Shown here: positions 16,471 to 25,216 of the stretch, in pieces | How positions within the stretch are numbered: position 1 is the stretch's first letter | How the letters are laid out: each line of letters opens with the position of its first letter | From: Paraburkholderia sp. HP33-1 | GTDB lineage: Bacteria; Pseudomonadota; Gammaproteobacteria; Burkholderiales; Burkholderiaceae | Assembly: GCF_021390595.1 (NCBI RefSeq) | Contig: NZ_JAJEJR010000001.1 | Coordinates: forward strand, 930,001-994,000 | Reading direction: 5' to 3' | Length of the DNA stretch: 64,000 nt | Program-made: the position numbers and the translations under genes | Notes under the pieces: generated by a model | Database searches by the model: none | What the model was told of the DNA's origin: nothing | The model's input: only the letters and a program-made list of their open reading frames with translations

Positions 16471-18405
16471 ATGTCGCTTTACACCATTACCGGAGCCCAG
16501 CTGGCGTTCGGCCACGTCGCGCTGCTCGACCACGCGGATTTCTCGCTCGAAGCGGGCGAGCGCGTCGGGCTCATCGGGCGCAACGGCGCTGGCAAGTCGT
16601 CGCTGTTGAAGATCGTCGCCGATCTCGCCAAACCCGACGACGGCCTCGTCACGCGTCAGCAGCATCTGAGCACGGTCTACGTGCCGCAGGAGCCTGAGTT
16701 CGACGCCGACGACACCGTGTTCGACGCGGTCGCCGCCGGTCTCACCGAGGCGCGCGCGCTGCTCGACGAATACGATGCGGTTGCGCATCAGCTCGCCGAC
16801 ACGCCCGAGGGCGCGGAACACGACGCGCTGCTCGCGCGCATGAACACGCTGCAATCGTCGCTGGACGCCGCGGACGCATGGAACTGGAGCACCCGCGTCG
16901 CGACCACGCTGCAGCAGATTGGCCTGAACGGCGAAGCGCGCGTCGGCTCGCTGTCGGGCGGGATGCAGAAGCGCGCCGCGCTCGCGCGCGCGCTGGTCGT
17001 GCAGCCCGATGTGCTGCTGCTCGACGAGCCAACCAACCATCTCGACTTCGACGGCATCCGCTGGCTCGAAGATCTGCTGGTCTCGCTGCGCGCGGGGCTG
17101 CTGTTCATCACGCACGATCGCGCCTTTCTCGACCGGGTCGCGACGCGCATCGTCGAACTCGATCGTGGGCGGCTGCTGTCGTATCCGGGCAATTTTTCCG
17201 CGTACCAGACGCGCAAGGCGCAGCAGCTTGAAGTCGAGCGCATCGAGAACGAGAAGTTCGACAAGCTGCTGGCGCAGGAAGAGGTGTGGATCCGCAAGGG
17301 CGTCGAGGCACGCCGCACGCGCAGCGTCGGGCGCATCGCGCGGCTCGTGCAGATGCGCAACGAGCGCGCCGAGCGTCGCAACGTACAGGGCAACGTGAAG
17401 CTCGACGTCGGTCAGGGCGAGAAGTCCGGCAAGATCGTCGCGGAACTGACGGATGTCACGAAGCGCTACGGCGAGCGCGCGGTGGTCGATCGCTTCACGG
17501 CCACGGTGATGCGCGGCGACAAGATCGGCTTCATCGGTCCGAACGGCGCGGGCAAGACCACGCTGCTGAAGCTGATCCTCGGCGAACTCGCGCCGGACAA
17601 CGGCAACGTGCGCGTCGGCACGAACCTGCAGGTCGCGTATTTCGATCAGATGCGCGCGGCGCTCGATCTGGAAAAGAGTCTCGCGGACACAATCAGTCCC
17701 GGCAGCGAGTGGGTCGAAATCAACGGCCAGAAGAAGCACGTGATGAGCTATCTCGGCGACTTCCTGTTCGCGCCGGAGCGCGCGCGTTCGCCGGTCAAGT
17801 CGCTGTCCGGCGGCGAGCGCAACCGGCTTCTGCTCGCGCGTCTGTTCGCGCGGCCGGCCAACGTGCTGGTGCTCGACGAACCGACCAACGACCTCGACAT
17901 CCCGACGCTCGAACTGCTCGAAGAACTGCTGATCGACTACGACGGCACGGTGCTGCTCGTCAGCCACGATCGCGCGTTTCTCGATAACGTCGTGACGTCG
18001 GTGTTCGCATCGGAAGGCGGCGGCAAGTGGCGAGAATACGTCGGCGGCTTCACGGACTGGCAGACGCAACGCGATCGCTCGGAGCAACTCGCGCTCGAAG
18101 CGCAGAAAGAGGCGAGCAAGGAAGCGCCGAAAGAAGCGGCACCGAAGGAAAGCGCCGGGGGCCGCAATGCGCAGCGCACCGTGAAGCTGTCGTTCAAGGA
18201 GCAGCGCGAACTGGAGGCGCTGCCGAAAATGATTGCCGACCTCGAAGCCGAACAGAAGTCGATCGGCGCGCAGCTCGAAGACGGCTCGGTGTTTGCGAAG
18301 GATGCGCGTGAGGGCGCGCGTCTGACCGAGCGCTATGCCGAGATCGACGAAGAGTTGATGCTCGCGCTCGAGCGTTGGGACGAGCTGGAAAACCGCGTCA
18401 AGTAA
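16471..18405 (+). CDS. uup: ABC-F ATP-binding protein, Uup-like
   Basis: 644 residues with two ABC domains and no membrane segments. Domain 1 has GRNGAGKSSLLK, signature LSGGMQKRAALARAL and LLLDEPTNHLD; domain 2 has GPNGAGKTTLLK, LSGGERNRLLLARL and VLDEPTNDLD. A charged linker joins them, and the C-terminal 90 residues form the coiled-coil DNA/ribosome-binding tail typical of Uup. ABC-F proteins act on the ribosome; Uup also affects transposon excision in E. coli. The start ATG at 16471 matches the usual MSLYTITGAQLAFG. Confidence 0.92.
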   Translation: MSLYTITGAQLAFGHVALLDHADFSLEAGERVGLIGRNGAGKSSLLKIVADLAKPDDGLVTRQQHLSTVYVPQEPEFDADDTVFDAVAAGLTEARALLDEYDAVAHQLADTPEGAEHDALLARMNTLQSSLDAADAWNWSTRVATTLQQIGLNGEARVGSLSGGMQKRAALARALVVQPDVLLLDEPTNHLDFDGIRWLEDLLVSLRAGLLFITHDRAFLDRVATRIVELDRGRLLSYPGNFSAYQTRKAQQLEVERIENEKFDKLLAQEEVWIRKGVEARRTRSVGRIARLVQMRNERAERRNVQGNVKLDVGQGEKSGKIVAELTDVTKRYGERAVVDRFTATVMRGDKIGFIGPNGAGKTTLLKLILGELAPDNGNVRVGTNLQVAYFDQMRAALDLEKSLADTISPGSEWVEINGQKKHVMSYLGDFLFAPERARSPVKSLSGGERNRLLLARLFARPANVLVLDEPTNDLDIPTLELLEELLIDYDGTVLLVSHDRAFLDNVVTSVFASEGGGKWREYVGGFTDWQTQRDRSEQLALEAQKEASKEAPKEAAPKESAGGRNAQRTVKLSFKEQRELEALPKMIADLEAEQKSIGAQLEDGSVFAKDAREGARLTERYAEIDEELMLALERWDELENRVK

Positions 18406-18650
18406 CGCAAAATGGTGCGAGCGCCGTGGTGCGCTCCACACCCATGATTCGACCCGACGTGCGCGGCCGGCACAAAAAACAATAGAAAACGCCGCCGCGC
18501 ACCGCACCCATATATGCAGCGAGCGCACGCCCGTGCCTTTTCACCGGTACCTGCCGCGCAGCGGTCCCGCAAGCCTTCATTGCCACTGCGGCGCATGTCC
18601 CCCAGCGCCTGCCGCGCCTTATCCAGTCGGCTAGTTCAGCGCGACGTCAA

Positions 18651-18678
18651 TTGCCGTCGTGATTGAAATCAGTACAAT
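18651..18678 (+). promoter_or_regulatory. Putative parE promoter
   Basis: TTGCCG at 18651 and TACAAT at 18673 with a 16-base spacer fit a sigma-70-type promoter. Transcription would begin near 18685. Confidence 0.5.
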
Positions 18679-18830
18679 ACCCCGCGAACAGGCTTCCCCG
18701 GCGGGCTCCACGGCCACGTCCGGCTTTCCAGCGCGCCAGCGGAAGCCGCGCAACAAAACAGCTTGCCCGCATCGCGGGCACCCCGCCTAACCCTGTTGTT
18801 TCGTTTCGCTTTTTTTGAAAACTCAACGCA

Positions 18831-18865
18831 TTGTCCACGGCCCTGTCCACAGGACCTGTGGACAA
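18831..18865. promoter_or_regulatory. DnaA-box-like cluster and palindrome before parE
   Basis: TTGTCCACG (18831), CTGTCCACA (18843) and, on the other strand, TTGTCCACA (18857-18865) resemble the DnaA box TTATCCACA; the last differs at one base. The second and third form a 19-base palindrome, GTCCACAGGACCTGTGGAC, at 18845-18863. The cluster ends 26 bases before the parE start codon. Confidence 0.5.
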
Positions 18866-18891
18866 CGATGAACCGACGCACCGAGTCAATC

Positions 18892-20877
18892 ATGTCTACG
18901 AAAAAGCCAAACGCCGCGTATAGCGAAGCGTCGATCAAGGTGTTGAAGGGTCTGGAGCCGGTCAAGCAACGACCCGGCATGTACACCCGCACCGAGAATC
19001 CGCTGCACATCATTCAGGAAGTCATCGACAACGCGTCGGACGAAGCCCTCGGTGGCTACGGCCGGCAAATTACGGTCACGCTGCACGCCGACCATTCGGT
19101 CTCGGTTGACGACGACGGCCGCGGCATTCCGTTCGGCCTGCACCCAGAAGAGGGCGTGCCGGTCGTCGAAATCGTTTTCACGCGCCTGCATGCGGGCGGC
19201 AAGTTCGACAAGGCCGCCGGCGGCGCCTATACGTTCTCCGGCGGCCTGCACGGTGTCGGCGTCTCGGTGACGAACGCACTGTCCACGCGACTCGACGTCA
19301 CCGTGTGGCGCGACGGCAAGGTGGCTGAGTTGAGCTTCGCGCACGGTAACGTCGCGAAGCCGCTCGAAGTGCGCGCCGCCGCGAAGGGCGAGAAGAAATC
19401 CGGCACGCGCGTGACCGCGTGGGCCGATCCGAAGTACTTCGATTCGCCGAACCTGCCGCTCGGCGAACTGCAGCGTCTGCTGCGCTCGAAAGCGGTGCTG
19501 CTACCGGGCGTCGAAGTCACGCTCGTCAACGAAAAAACCGGCGAGCAGCAAAGCTGGAAATACGAAGACGGCTTGCGCGGCTATCTGCTCGAAGGCATGA
19601 ACGGCAGCGATCTGCTGATCCCGCTGTTCGAAGGCGAGCGTTACGCGGAAAGCTCGCGTTCGAGTGAAGAGACGTTCGCCGAGGGCGAGGGCGCGGCATG
19701 GGTCGTTGCGTGGAGCGAGGAAGGTCCGCTCACGCGCGAGTCCTACGTGAACCTTATTCCGACGCCTGCGGGCGGCACGCATGAGTCGGGTTTGCGCGAC
19801 GGTCTTTACCAGGCGGTCAAGAGCTTCGTCGAGTTGCACAACCTTCAGCCGAAGGGCGTGAAGCTGCTCGCCGAAGACGTGTTCGCGCGCGTGTCGTTCG
19901 TGCTGTCGGCAAAGGTCTTGGACCCGCAGTTTCAAGGGCAGATCAAGGAGCGTCTGAATAGCCGCGACGCGGTCAAGCTCGTGTCGTCATTCGCGCGGCC
20001 GGCGCTCGAATTGTGGTTGAACCAGCACGTCGAGCACGGCAAGAAACTCGCGGACCTCGTGATCAAGCAGGCGCAGGCGCGTACGCGCGCCGGGCAGAAG
20101 GTCGAGAAGCGCAAGAGCTCGGGTGTCGCGGTGCTGCCCGGCAAGCTGACCGATTGCGAATCGACGGAAATCGGGCGCAACGAGCTGTTCCTCGTCGAGG
20201 GCGACTCGGCGGGCGGCTCCGCGAAGATGGGTCGTGACAAGGAGTACCAGGCGATTCTGCCGCTGCGCGGCAAGGTGCTGAACACGTGGGAAACCGAGCG
20301 CGATCGCCTGTTCGCGAACAACGAGGTGCACGACATTTCGGTGGCGATCGGCGTCGATCCGCACAATCCCGACGACAAGGTCGATCTGTCGAATCTGCGC
20401 TACGGCAAGATCTGCATTCTGTCGGATGCGGACGTCGACGGCTCGCACATCCAGGTGCTGCTGCTCACGCTGTTCTTCAAGCATTTCCCGCAGCTGATCG
20501 AGCGCGGCCACGTGTGCGTCGCGCGTCCGCCGCTGTTTCGCGTCGATGCGCCCGCACGCGGCAAGAAGCCCGCGCAGAAGCTCTACGCGCTCGACGAAGG
20601 CGAGCTCGAGGCGATTCTCGACAAGCTGCGCAAGGACGGTGTGCGCGACAACCAGTGGTCGATCAGCCGCTTCAAGGGCCTCGGCGAAATGAGCGCCGAG
20701 CAGCTGTGGGACACCACGATGAACCCCGACACGCGCCGCCTGCAACCGGTCGCGCTCGGCGAACTCGACTACGACGCGACCGTCGCGCGCATGACCATGC
20801 TGATGGGCAAGGGCGAAGCGGCGTCGCGCCGCAGCTGGCTCGAAGAAAAGGGCAACGAAGTGGAAGCGGACATCTGA
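18892..20877 (+). CDS. parE: DNA topoisomerase IV subunit B
   Basis: 661 residues. ATPase subunit of topoisomerase IV, which decatenates daughter chromosomes. GHKL ATPase signatures VIDNASDEA, DDGRGIPFG and GGLHGVGVSVTNAL are in the N-terminal domain; the TOPRIM domain has LVEGDSAGGSAKMGRDKEYQAI-type sequence and the DADVDGSHI acidic motif; the C-terminus has YKGLGEM-type FKGLGEMSAEQLW. The start at 18892 (MSTKKPNAAYSEAS) matches the family; an ATG eight codons upstream is possible. parC follows 71 bases downstream. Confidence 0.96.
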   Translation: MSTKKPNAAYSEASIKVLKGLEPVKQRPGMYTRTENPLHIIQEVIDNASDEALGGYGRQITVTLHADHSVSVDDDGRGIPFGLHPEEGVPVVEIVFTRLHAGGKFDKAAGGAYTFSGGLHGVGVSVTNALSTRLDVTVWRDGKVAELSFAHGNVAKPLEVRAAAKGEKKSGTRVTAWADPKYFDSPNLPLGELQRLLRSKAVLLPGVEVTLVNEKTGEQQSWKYEDGLRGYLLEGMNGSDLLIPLFEGERYAESSRSSEETFAEGEGAAWVVAWSEEGPLTRESYVNLIPTPAGGTHESGLRDGLYQAVKSFVELHNLQPKGVKLLAEDVFARVSFVLSAKVLDPQFQGQIKERLNSRDAVKLVSSFARPALELWLNQHVEHGKKLADLVIKQAQARTRAGQKVEKRKSSGVAVLPGKLTDCESTEIGRNELFLVEGDSAGGSAKMGRDKEYQAILPLRGKVLNTWETERDRLFANNEVHDISVAIGVDPHNPDDKVDLSNLRYGKICILSDADVDGSHIQVLLLTLFFKHFPQLIERGHVCVARPPLFRVDAPARGKKPAQKLYALDEGELEAILDKLRKDGVRDNQWSISRFKGLGEMSAEQLWDTTMNPDTRRLQPVALGELDYDATVARMTMLMGKGEAASRRSWLEEKGNEVEADI

Positions 20878-20948
20878 GCGCGTTGCGCTTCAGTTTCAGC
20901 TTCACGCGACATACGACACTTCAAGCCAAACACGGACACGGAATCTAG

Positions 20949-23270
20949 ATGGACGACGATAACACTCTCGACCTTTTCAACGAACCGCCGTCGGATAGCG
21001 ACGTGCTGACGCTCGGCAACTACGCGGAGCGCGCGTACCTCGAGTATGCGGTCAGCGTGGTCAAGGGGCGCGCGCTGCCGGACGTTTGCGACGGCCAGAA
21101 GCCGGTGCAGCGCCGCATCCTGTTCGCGATGAACGAGATGGGCCTCGGCGACAACGCGAAGCCGGTCAAGTCGGCGCGCGTGGTCGGCGACGTGCTCGGT
21201 AAGTATCACCCGCACGGCGACCAGTCCGCGTACGACGCGCTCGTGCGTCTCGCGCAGGACTTCTCGATGCGCTATCCGCTGATCGACGGCCAGGGCAACT
21301 TCGGCTCGCGCGATGGCGATGGCGCGGCGGCGATGCGTTACACCGAAGCGCGTCTGACGCCGATCGCGAAGCTGCTGCTCGGCGAAATCGACCAGGGCAC
21401 GGTCGACTTCATGCCGAACTACGACGGCTCGTTCGAAGAGCCGAAGGTGCTGCCGGCGCGTCTGCCGTTCGTGCTGTTGAACGGCGCATCCGGCATCGCG
21501 GTGGGTCTCGCCACGGAAATCCCGTCGCACAACCTGCGCGAAGTCGCGAGCGCGGCAGTCGCGCTGATCCGCCATCCGAAGCTTTCGCACGCGGAACTGA
21601 TGCAGCTTGTGCCGGGGCCGGACTTCCCGGGCGGTGGCCAGATCATTTCGAGCGAGGCGGAGATCGCCGCCGCGTACGAGACCGGCCGCGGCAGCCTGAA
21701 GGTGCGTGCGCGCTGGAAGATCGAAGACCTCGCGCGCGGCCAGTGGCAACTCGTGATCACCGAACTGCCGCCGAACACGGCCGCACAGAAGGTGCTCGAG
21801 GAAATCGAAGAACAGACCAACCCGAAGATCAAGCTCGGCAAGAAGGCGCTGACGCCCGAGCAGTTGCAGACGAAGCAGACACTGCTCGCGCTCGTCGACG
21901 CGGTGCGCGACGAATCGGGCAAGGATGCGCCGGTACGCCTCGTGTTCGAGCCGAAGTCGAGCCGCATCGACCAAACCGAGTTCGTCAACACGCTGCTCGC
22001 GCACACGAGCCTCGAATCGAACGCACCGCTGAACATGGTGATGGTCGGGGGCGACGGCCGGCCGCGTCAGAAGGGCTTGAGCGAAATCCTGCACGAGTGG
22101 ATCGCGTTCCGTTTCGCGACGGTGACGCGGCGCACGCGGCATCGTCTGTCGAAGGTCGACGACCGGATTCATATTCTCGAAGGCCGGATGATCGTCTTCC
22201 TGAATATCGACGAAGTCATCCGCATCATCCGCGAATCGGACGAGCCGAAGACCGCGCTGATGGCCGCGTTCGGTCTCACCGACCGCCAGGCTGAAGACAT
22301 CCTCGAAATCCGGCTGCGTCAGTTGGCGCGTCTCGAGAAGATCAAGATCGAGAAGGAGCTGGCCGAGCTGCGCGAAGAGAAGGCCCGGCTCGAAGAGCTG
22401 CTCGGCAGCGAATCGGCGATGAAGCGCCTGCTGATCAAGGAAATCGAAGCCGACGCGAAGCAGTTCGGCGACGAGCGCCGCACGCTGATCCAGCAGGAAA
22501 AGCGCGCGACGTTCGAAGCGCGCGTGGTCGACGAGCCGGTCACGGTCGTGGTGTCGCAGAAGGGCTGGGTGCGCGCGCTGAAGGGCCACGGGCTCGACAC
22601 CGCGGGCTTCACCTTCAAGGCCGGCGACGGCCTCTACGCGGCGTTCCAGTGCCGCACACCCGACACGCTGATCGCATGGGGCAGCAACGGCCGTGTCTAT
22701 TCGGTCTCGGTGGCTCAACTGCCCGGCGGGCGTGGCGATGGCGTGCCGGTCACGTCGCTGATCGAGCTCGAATCGGGTAGCCATCTGATGCACTACTACG
22801 CGGCGTCGGCGGAGCAGGCGCTGTTGCTCGCGTCGAGCAACGGCTTCGGCTTTATTGCGAAGGTCGGCGACATGGTGAGCCGCGTGAAGGCCGGCAAGTC
22901 GTTCATGACGATCGACGCGGGTGCCGCGCCGCTCGCGCCGATGCCGATGCTGCCGGACGCGGCGCAGGTCGCGTGTCTGTCGTCGGGCGGGCGTCTGCTC
23001 GTGTTCGGCCTCGACGAGATGAAGACCTTGTCGGGCGGCGGGCGCGGCGTCACGCTGATGGGGCTCGACGGCAACGAAACGCTCGTGCAGGCGCTGGCGA
23101 TCAACAAGGCCGGCGTGATGCTGATCGGCACGCGCCGTGGTGGCCGTGTCGACGAGGAGAAGCTTGCCGGCGGCGAGCTTGCGGCGCATGTCGGCAAACG
23201 CGCGCGCAAGGGACGTGCGCCCGACAGCAAGATGAAGCTCGACGGCATGCGTCCGGTGCTGCCGGCTTAG
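20949..23270 (+). CDS. parC: DNA topoisomerase IV subunit A
   Basis: 773 residues. DNA cleavage/religation subunit of topoisomerase IV. The active-site tyrosine lies in [14 protein letters not shown], the quinolone-determining segment reads [19 protein letters not shown], and the C-terminal beta-pinwheel is present but short compared with GyrA, without a GyrA box. It is encoded directly behind parE and probably co-transcribed. At the position of quinolone-hotspot Ser80 (E. coli numbering) there is Gln, and at Glu84 there is Asp; this is probably a lineage feature. Confidence 0.95.
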   Translation: MDDDNTLDLFNEPPSDSDVLTLGNYAERAYLEYAVSVVKGRALPDVCDGQKPVQRRILFAMNEMGLGDNAKPVKSARVVGDVLGKYHPHGDQSAYDALVRLAQDFSMRYPLIDGQGNFGSRDGDGAAAMRYTEARLTPIAKLLLGEIDQGTVDFMPNYDGSFEEPKVLPARLPFVLLNGASGIAVGLATEIPSHNLREVASAAVALIRHPKLSHAELMQLVPGPDFPGGGQIISSEAEIAAAYETGRGSLKVRARWKIEDLARGQWQLVITELPPNTAAQKVLEEIEEQTNPKIKLGKKALTPEQLQTKQTLLALVDAVRDESGKDAPVRLVFEPKSSRIDQTEFVNTLLAHTSLESNAPLNMVMVGGDGRPRQKGLSEILHEWIAFRFATVTRRTRHRLSKVDDRIHILEGRMIVFLNIDEVIRIIRESDEPKTALMAAFGLTDRQAEDILEIRLRQLARLEKIKIEKELAELREEKARLEELLGSESAMKRLLIKEIEADAKQFGDERRTLIQQEKRATFEARVVDEPVTVVVSQKGWVRALKGHGLDTAGFTFKAGDGLYAAFQCRTPDTLIAWGSNGRVYSVSVAQLPGGRGDGVPVTSLIELESGSHLMHYYAASAEQALLLASSNGFGFIAKVGDMVSRVKAGKSFMTIDAGAAPLAPMPMLPDAAQVACLSSGGRLLVFGLDEMKTLSGGGRGVTLMGLDGNETLVQALAINKAGVMLIGTRRGGRVDEEKLAGGELAAHVGKRARKGRAPDSKMKLDGMRPVLPA

Positions 23271-23463
23271 TGGAGTCGATTTAACGTAGTTTGACGCTGT
23301 AAAACCACGGGCGCCTGCTAGCATGCGGGGCGCTCGCGGTCTGTCTTAATAAAGTCCGTCGCGCGAAGGGTTTGGAAAGCAAACGGGGAGCGGCTCGCTC
23401 AGTTGCTGTTGAGCGGGATCAAGTGTCCTAAACGGTGTGGCGTCGTCGGGAGAGGAAAACAAT

Positions 23464-23922
23464 ATGAACAAGGCTATCGAAGTCGCGCTTTTTCTGCATC
23501 TGCTTGGGGTGGCGGTGTGGGTCGGCGGTATGGTGTTCGCGCATTTCTGCCTGCGCCCGGCGCTTGGCGATCTGTCGCCGCAACTGCGCCTGCCGCTGTG
23601 GGAGTCGGTGTTCGGCCGCTTCTTCAACTGGGTCGGCGTGTCGGTGCTCGTGATCCTGATCACTGGCGGCTTCCTGCTGACGCAATTCGGCGGCGCTCAC
23701 GCGCTTTGGCCGCTGCATGCGATGGCCGGTCTCGGCATCGTGATGATGCTGATCTTCGGGCATATCCGCTTCGCGGTGTATCCGCGCATTCGCCGCGCGG
23801 TGCAGGCACAGAAGTGGCCCGACGGCGCGCAGGCGGTCGGTACGGTCCGCCGTCTCGTGCTGATCAATCTCGTGCTGGGCGTCGTGACGATCGGCGTCGC
23901 GGTGCTCGCACGCGGGTTCTGA
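23464..23922 (+). CDS. CopD-domain integral membrane protein
   Basis: 152 residues, four hydrophobic segments. LFLHLLGVAVWVGGMVFAHF and the later LWPLHAMAGLGIVMMLIFGH are characteristic of the CopD/YcnJ copper-resistance fold, with His residues in membrane segments that could bind heme or copper. Usually annotated as CopD family; the function in short single-domain members is unproven. The start ATG at 23464 follows GGAGAGGA. It converges with the ChrA-like gene. Confidence 0.85.
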   Translation: MNKAIEVALFLHLLGVAVWVGGMVFAHFCLRPALGDLSPQLRLPLWESVFGRFFNWVGVSVLVILITGGFLLTQFGGAHALWPLHAMAGLGIVMMLIFGHIRFAVYPRIRRAVQAQKWPDGAQAVGTVRRLVLINLVLGVVTIGVAVLARGF

Positions 23923-23970
23923 TCGCCAGTTCGCCGATGGCGCGGCCGGCGTAGCGCGGCCCGCGCCGCG

Positions 23971-25179
23971 TCAGGTCGTAGCGCCGTACGCGAGCCACAA
24001 ACCGCACGCCACCGCCACCGTTCCATACACGGCATACACCGGCACCTTCAGCTTCGCGAAGCACGTCGCGGAGAATGTCGCGGTCAGCAGATAGATCGGC
24101 TCCAGCGGTACATGCACGGCGATGCGCAGCACCGCGACCGCGAGAAACGCGGTCGTGACTGCGCGCAGAATCCTCATGCCGTGCTCGAAGCGCGGGTTCG
24201 CCTTCAACTGATGCAGATGCCGCTGCGCAAGCACGACGAGGCATCCCGACGGCACGAACAGCGCGAGCGTCGCGATCAGCGCGCCCAGCCAGCCATCGAC
24301 CAGATAACCGAAGAACGGCACCACGTTCAGCAAGGGGCCCGGAGACAACGGCGACAGCGAAAACGCGAGCGTGAAGTCGTTATCCGATACGCCGACTGCC
24401 GGCGTGACGAACAGCGTCTTGAGCACCGGCAACGCCGAGAAGCCGCCGCCGAACAGCGTCATGCCGGCGCCCGCAAGGCGTGGCCACAGCAGCGCGAGTT
24501 CATAGCGCTGCGGCAGCGGCAGCGCGAACAGCACGAGTAGCGCGCTGAGCCCGGCCAGCAGCCGATAGTCGCCGCGCTCCAGCGACACGGTGAGACGCGA
24601 GTCGCGCTCCGGGCTCGCGAACCAGCCGGTGCCGAAGGCCGCGCCGAGCATCACCACATAGGCCGCGGCGTTGTGCGCATAGAACAGCGCAATGCTGCCG
24701 AGCAATGCCGCCGTCCATTCGAGCTTGCCGCGCACGAGCGCGCGGGTCTGCTTGTACCAGGTGATCGCGATCAGCGTCGCGAGCACGACGCTGAAGTGAT
24801 GCAGCAGCGTTTGCGACGCGATCGTGTGCACGATGGACACGCGGTAGAAGATCGCGAACAGCGTCATCAATGTGAAGAAGGGCAGCACGCATGCCACACC
24901 GGCGACCCATGCGCCGGCGCGTCCGCGCAACGCGTGTCCGAGCTGCACAGCGACATTGCAGCCGACGGGTCCCGGCACCATCCACGCGAGCGCGATCAGA
25001 TCCGAGAACGCCACGCGCGACAGCCGCCGCTGGCGTTCGACGTAGTGATGCTCGAGCTGCGCCATCAACGCGAGGCCACCCCACGACAGCGCTGACAGGC
25101 CGAACACAACCCGAAACAGCGTCCATAGCGGTTCCCGTTGCCCACGGCGGGCAGCCTCCTCGCTCGTGATGGTCTGCAT
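23971..25179 (-). CDS. ChrA-like transporter (CHR family, two-domain)
   Basis: 402 residues, about 10-12 membrane segments in two homologous halves. The first half has WGGLALMAQLEHHYV and AWMVPGPVGCNVAVQLG, and the second FGGGFSALPVLKTLFV and LSPLSPGPLLNVVPFFGYL, both variants of the CHR motifs in which a GP pair follows a small loop. Chromate efflux is the known function of the best-studied members; these motifs diverge from them, so the substrate is uncertain. It begins 37 bases after the stop of the GGDEF/EAL gene on the same strand. Confidence 0.85.
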   Translation of the reverse strand: MQTITSEEAARRGQREPLWTLFRVVFGLSALSWGGLALMAQLEHHYVERQRRLSRVAFSDLIALAWMVPGPVGCNVAVQLGHALRGRAGAWVAGVACVLPFFTLMTLFAIFYRVSIVHTIASQTLLHHFSVVLATLIAITWYKQTRALVRGKLEWTAALLGSIALFYAHNAAAYVVMLGAAFGTGWFASPERDSRLTVSLERGDYRLLAGLSALLVLFALPLPQRYELALLWPRLAGAGMTLFGGGFSALPVLKTLFVTPAVGVSDNDFTLAFSLSPLSPGPLLNVVPFFGYLVDGWLGALIATLALFVPSGCLVVLAQRHLHQLKANPRFEHGMRILRAVTTAFLAVAVLRIAVHVPLEPIYLLTATFSATCFAKLKVPVYAVYGTVAVACGLWLAYGATT

Positions 25180-25216
25180 CGGCGCTGCGGTGGCCCGCCG
25201 TGCGGGCGTCCGTCCT

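Larger units (their letters stand above)
18406..18891. other. Long leader region upstream of parE
   Basis: 486 bases without a gene. It holds a sigma-70-like promoter at 18651-18678, and about 170 bases later a cluster of DnaA-box-like sequences just before parE. The resulting parE leader would be about 200 bases long. No rho-independent terminator with a T-run was found for the ABC-F gene. Confidence 0.5.

Noticed and set aside
16447..18528. 693-codon minus-strand frame antisense to the ABC-F gene
   Set aside because: Shadow of the real gene, with no recognisable domain.
20769..23324. 851-codon minus-strand frame antisense to parC
   Set aside because: Shadow of parC; Arg/His-rich nonsense composition.
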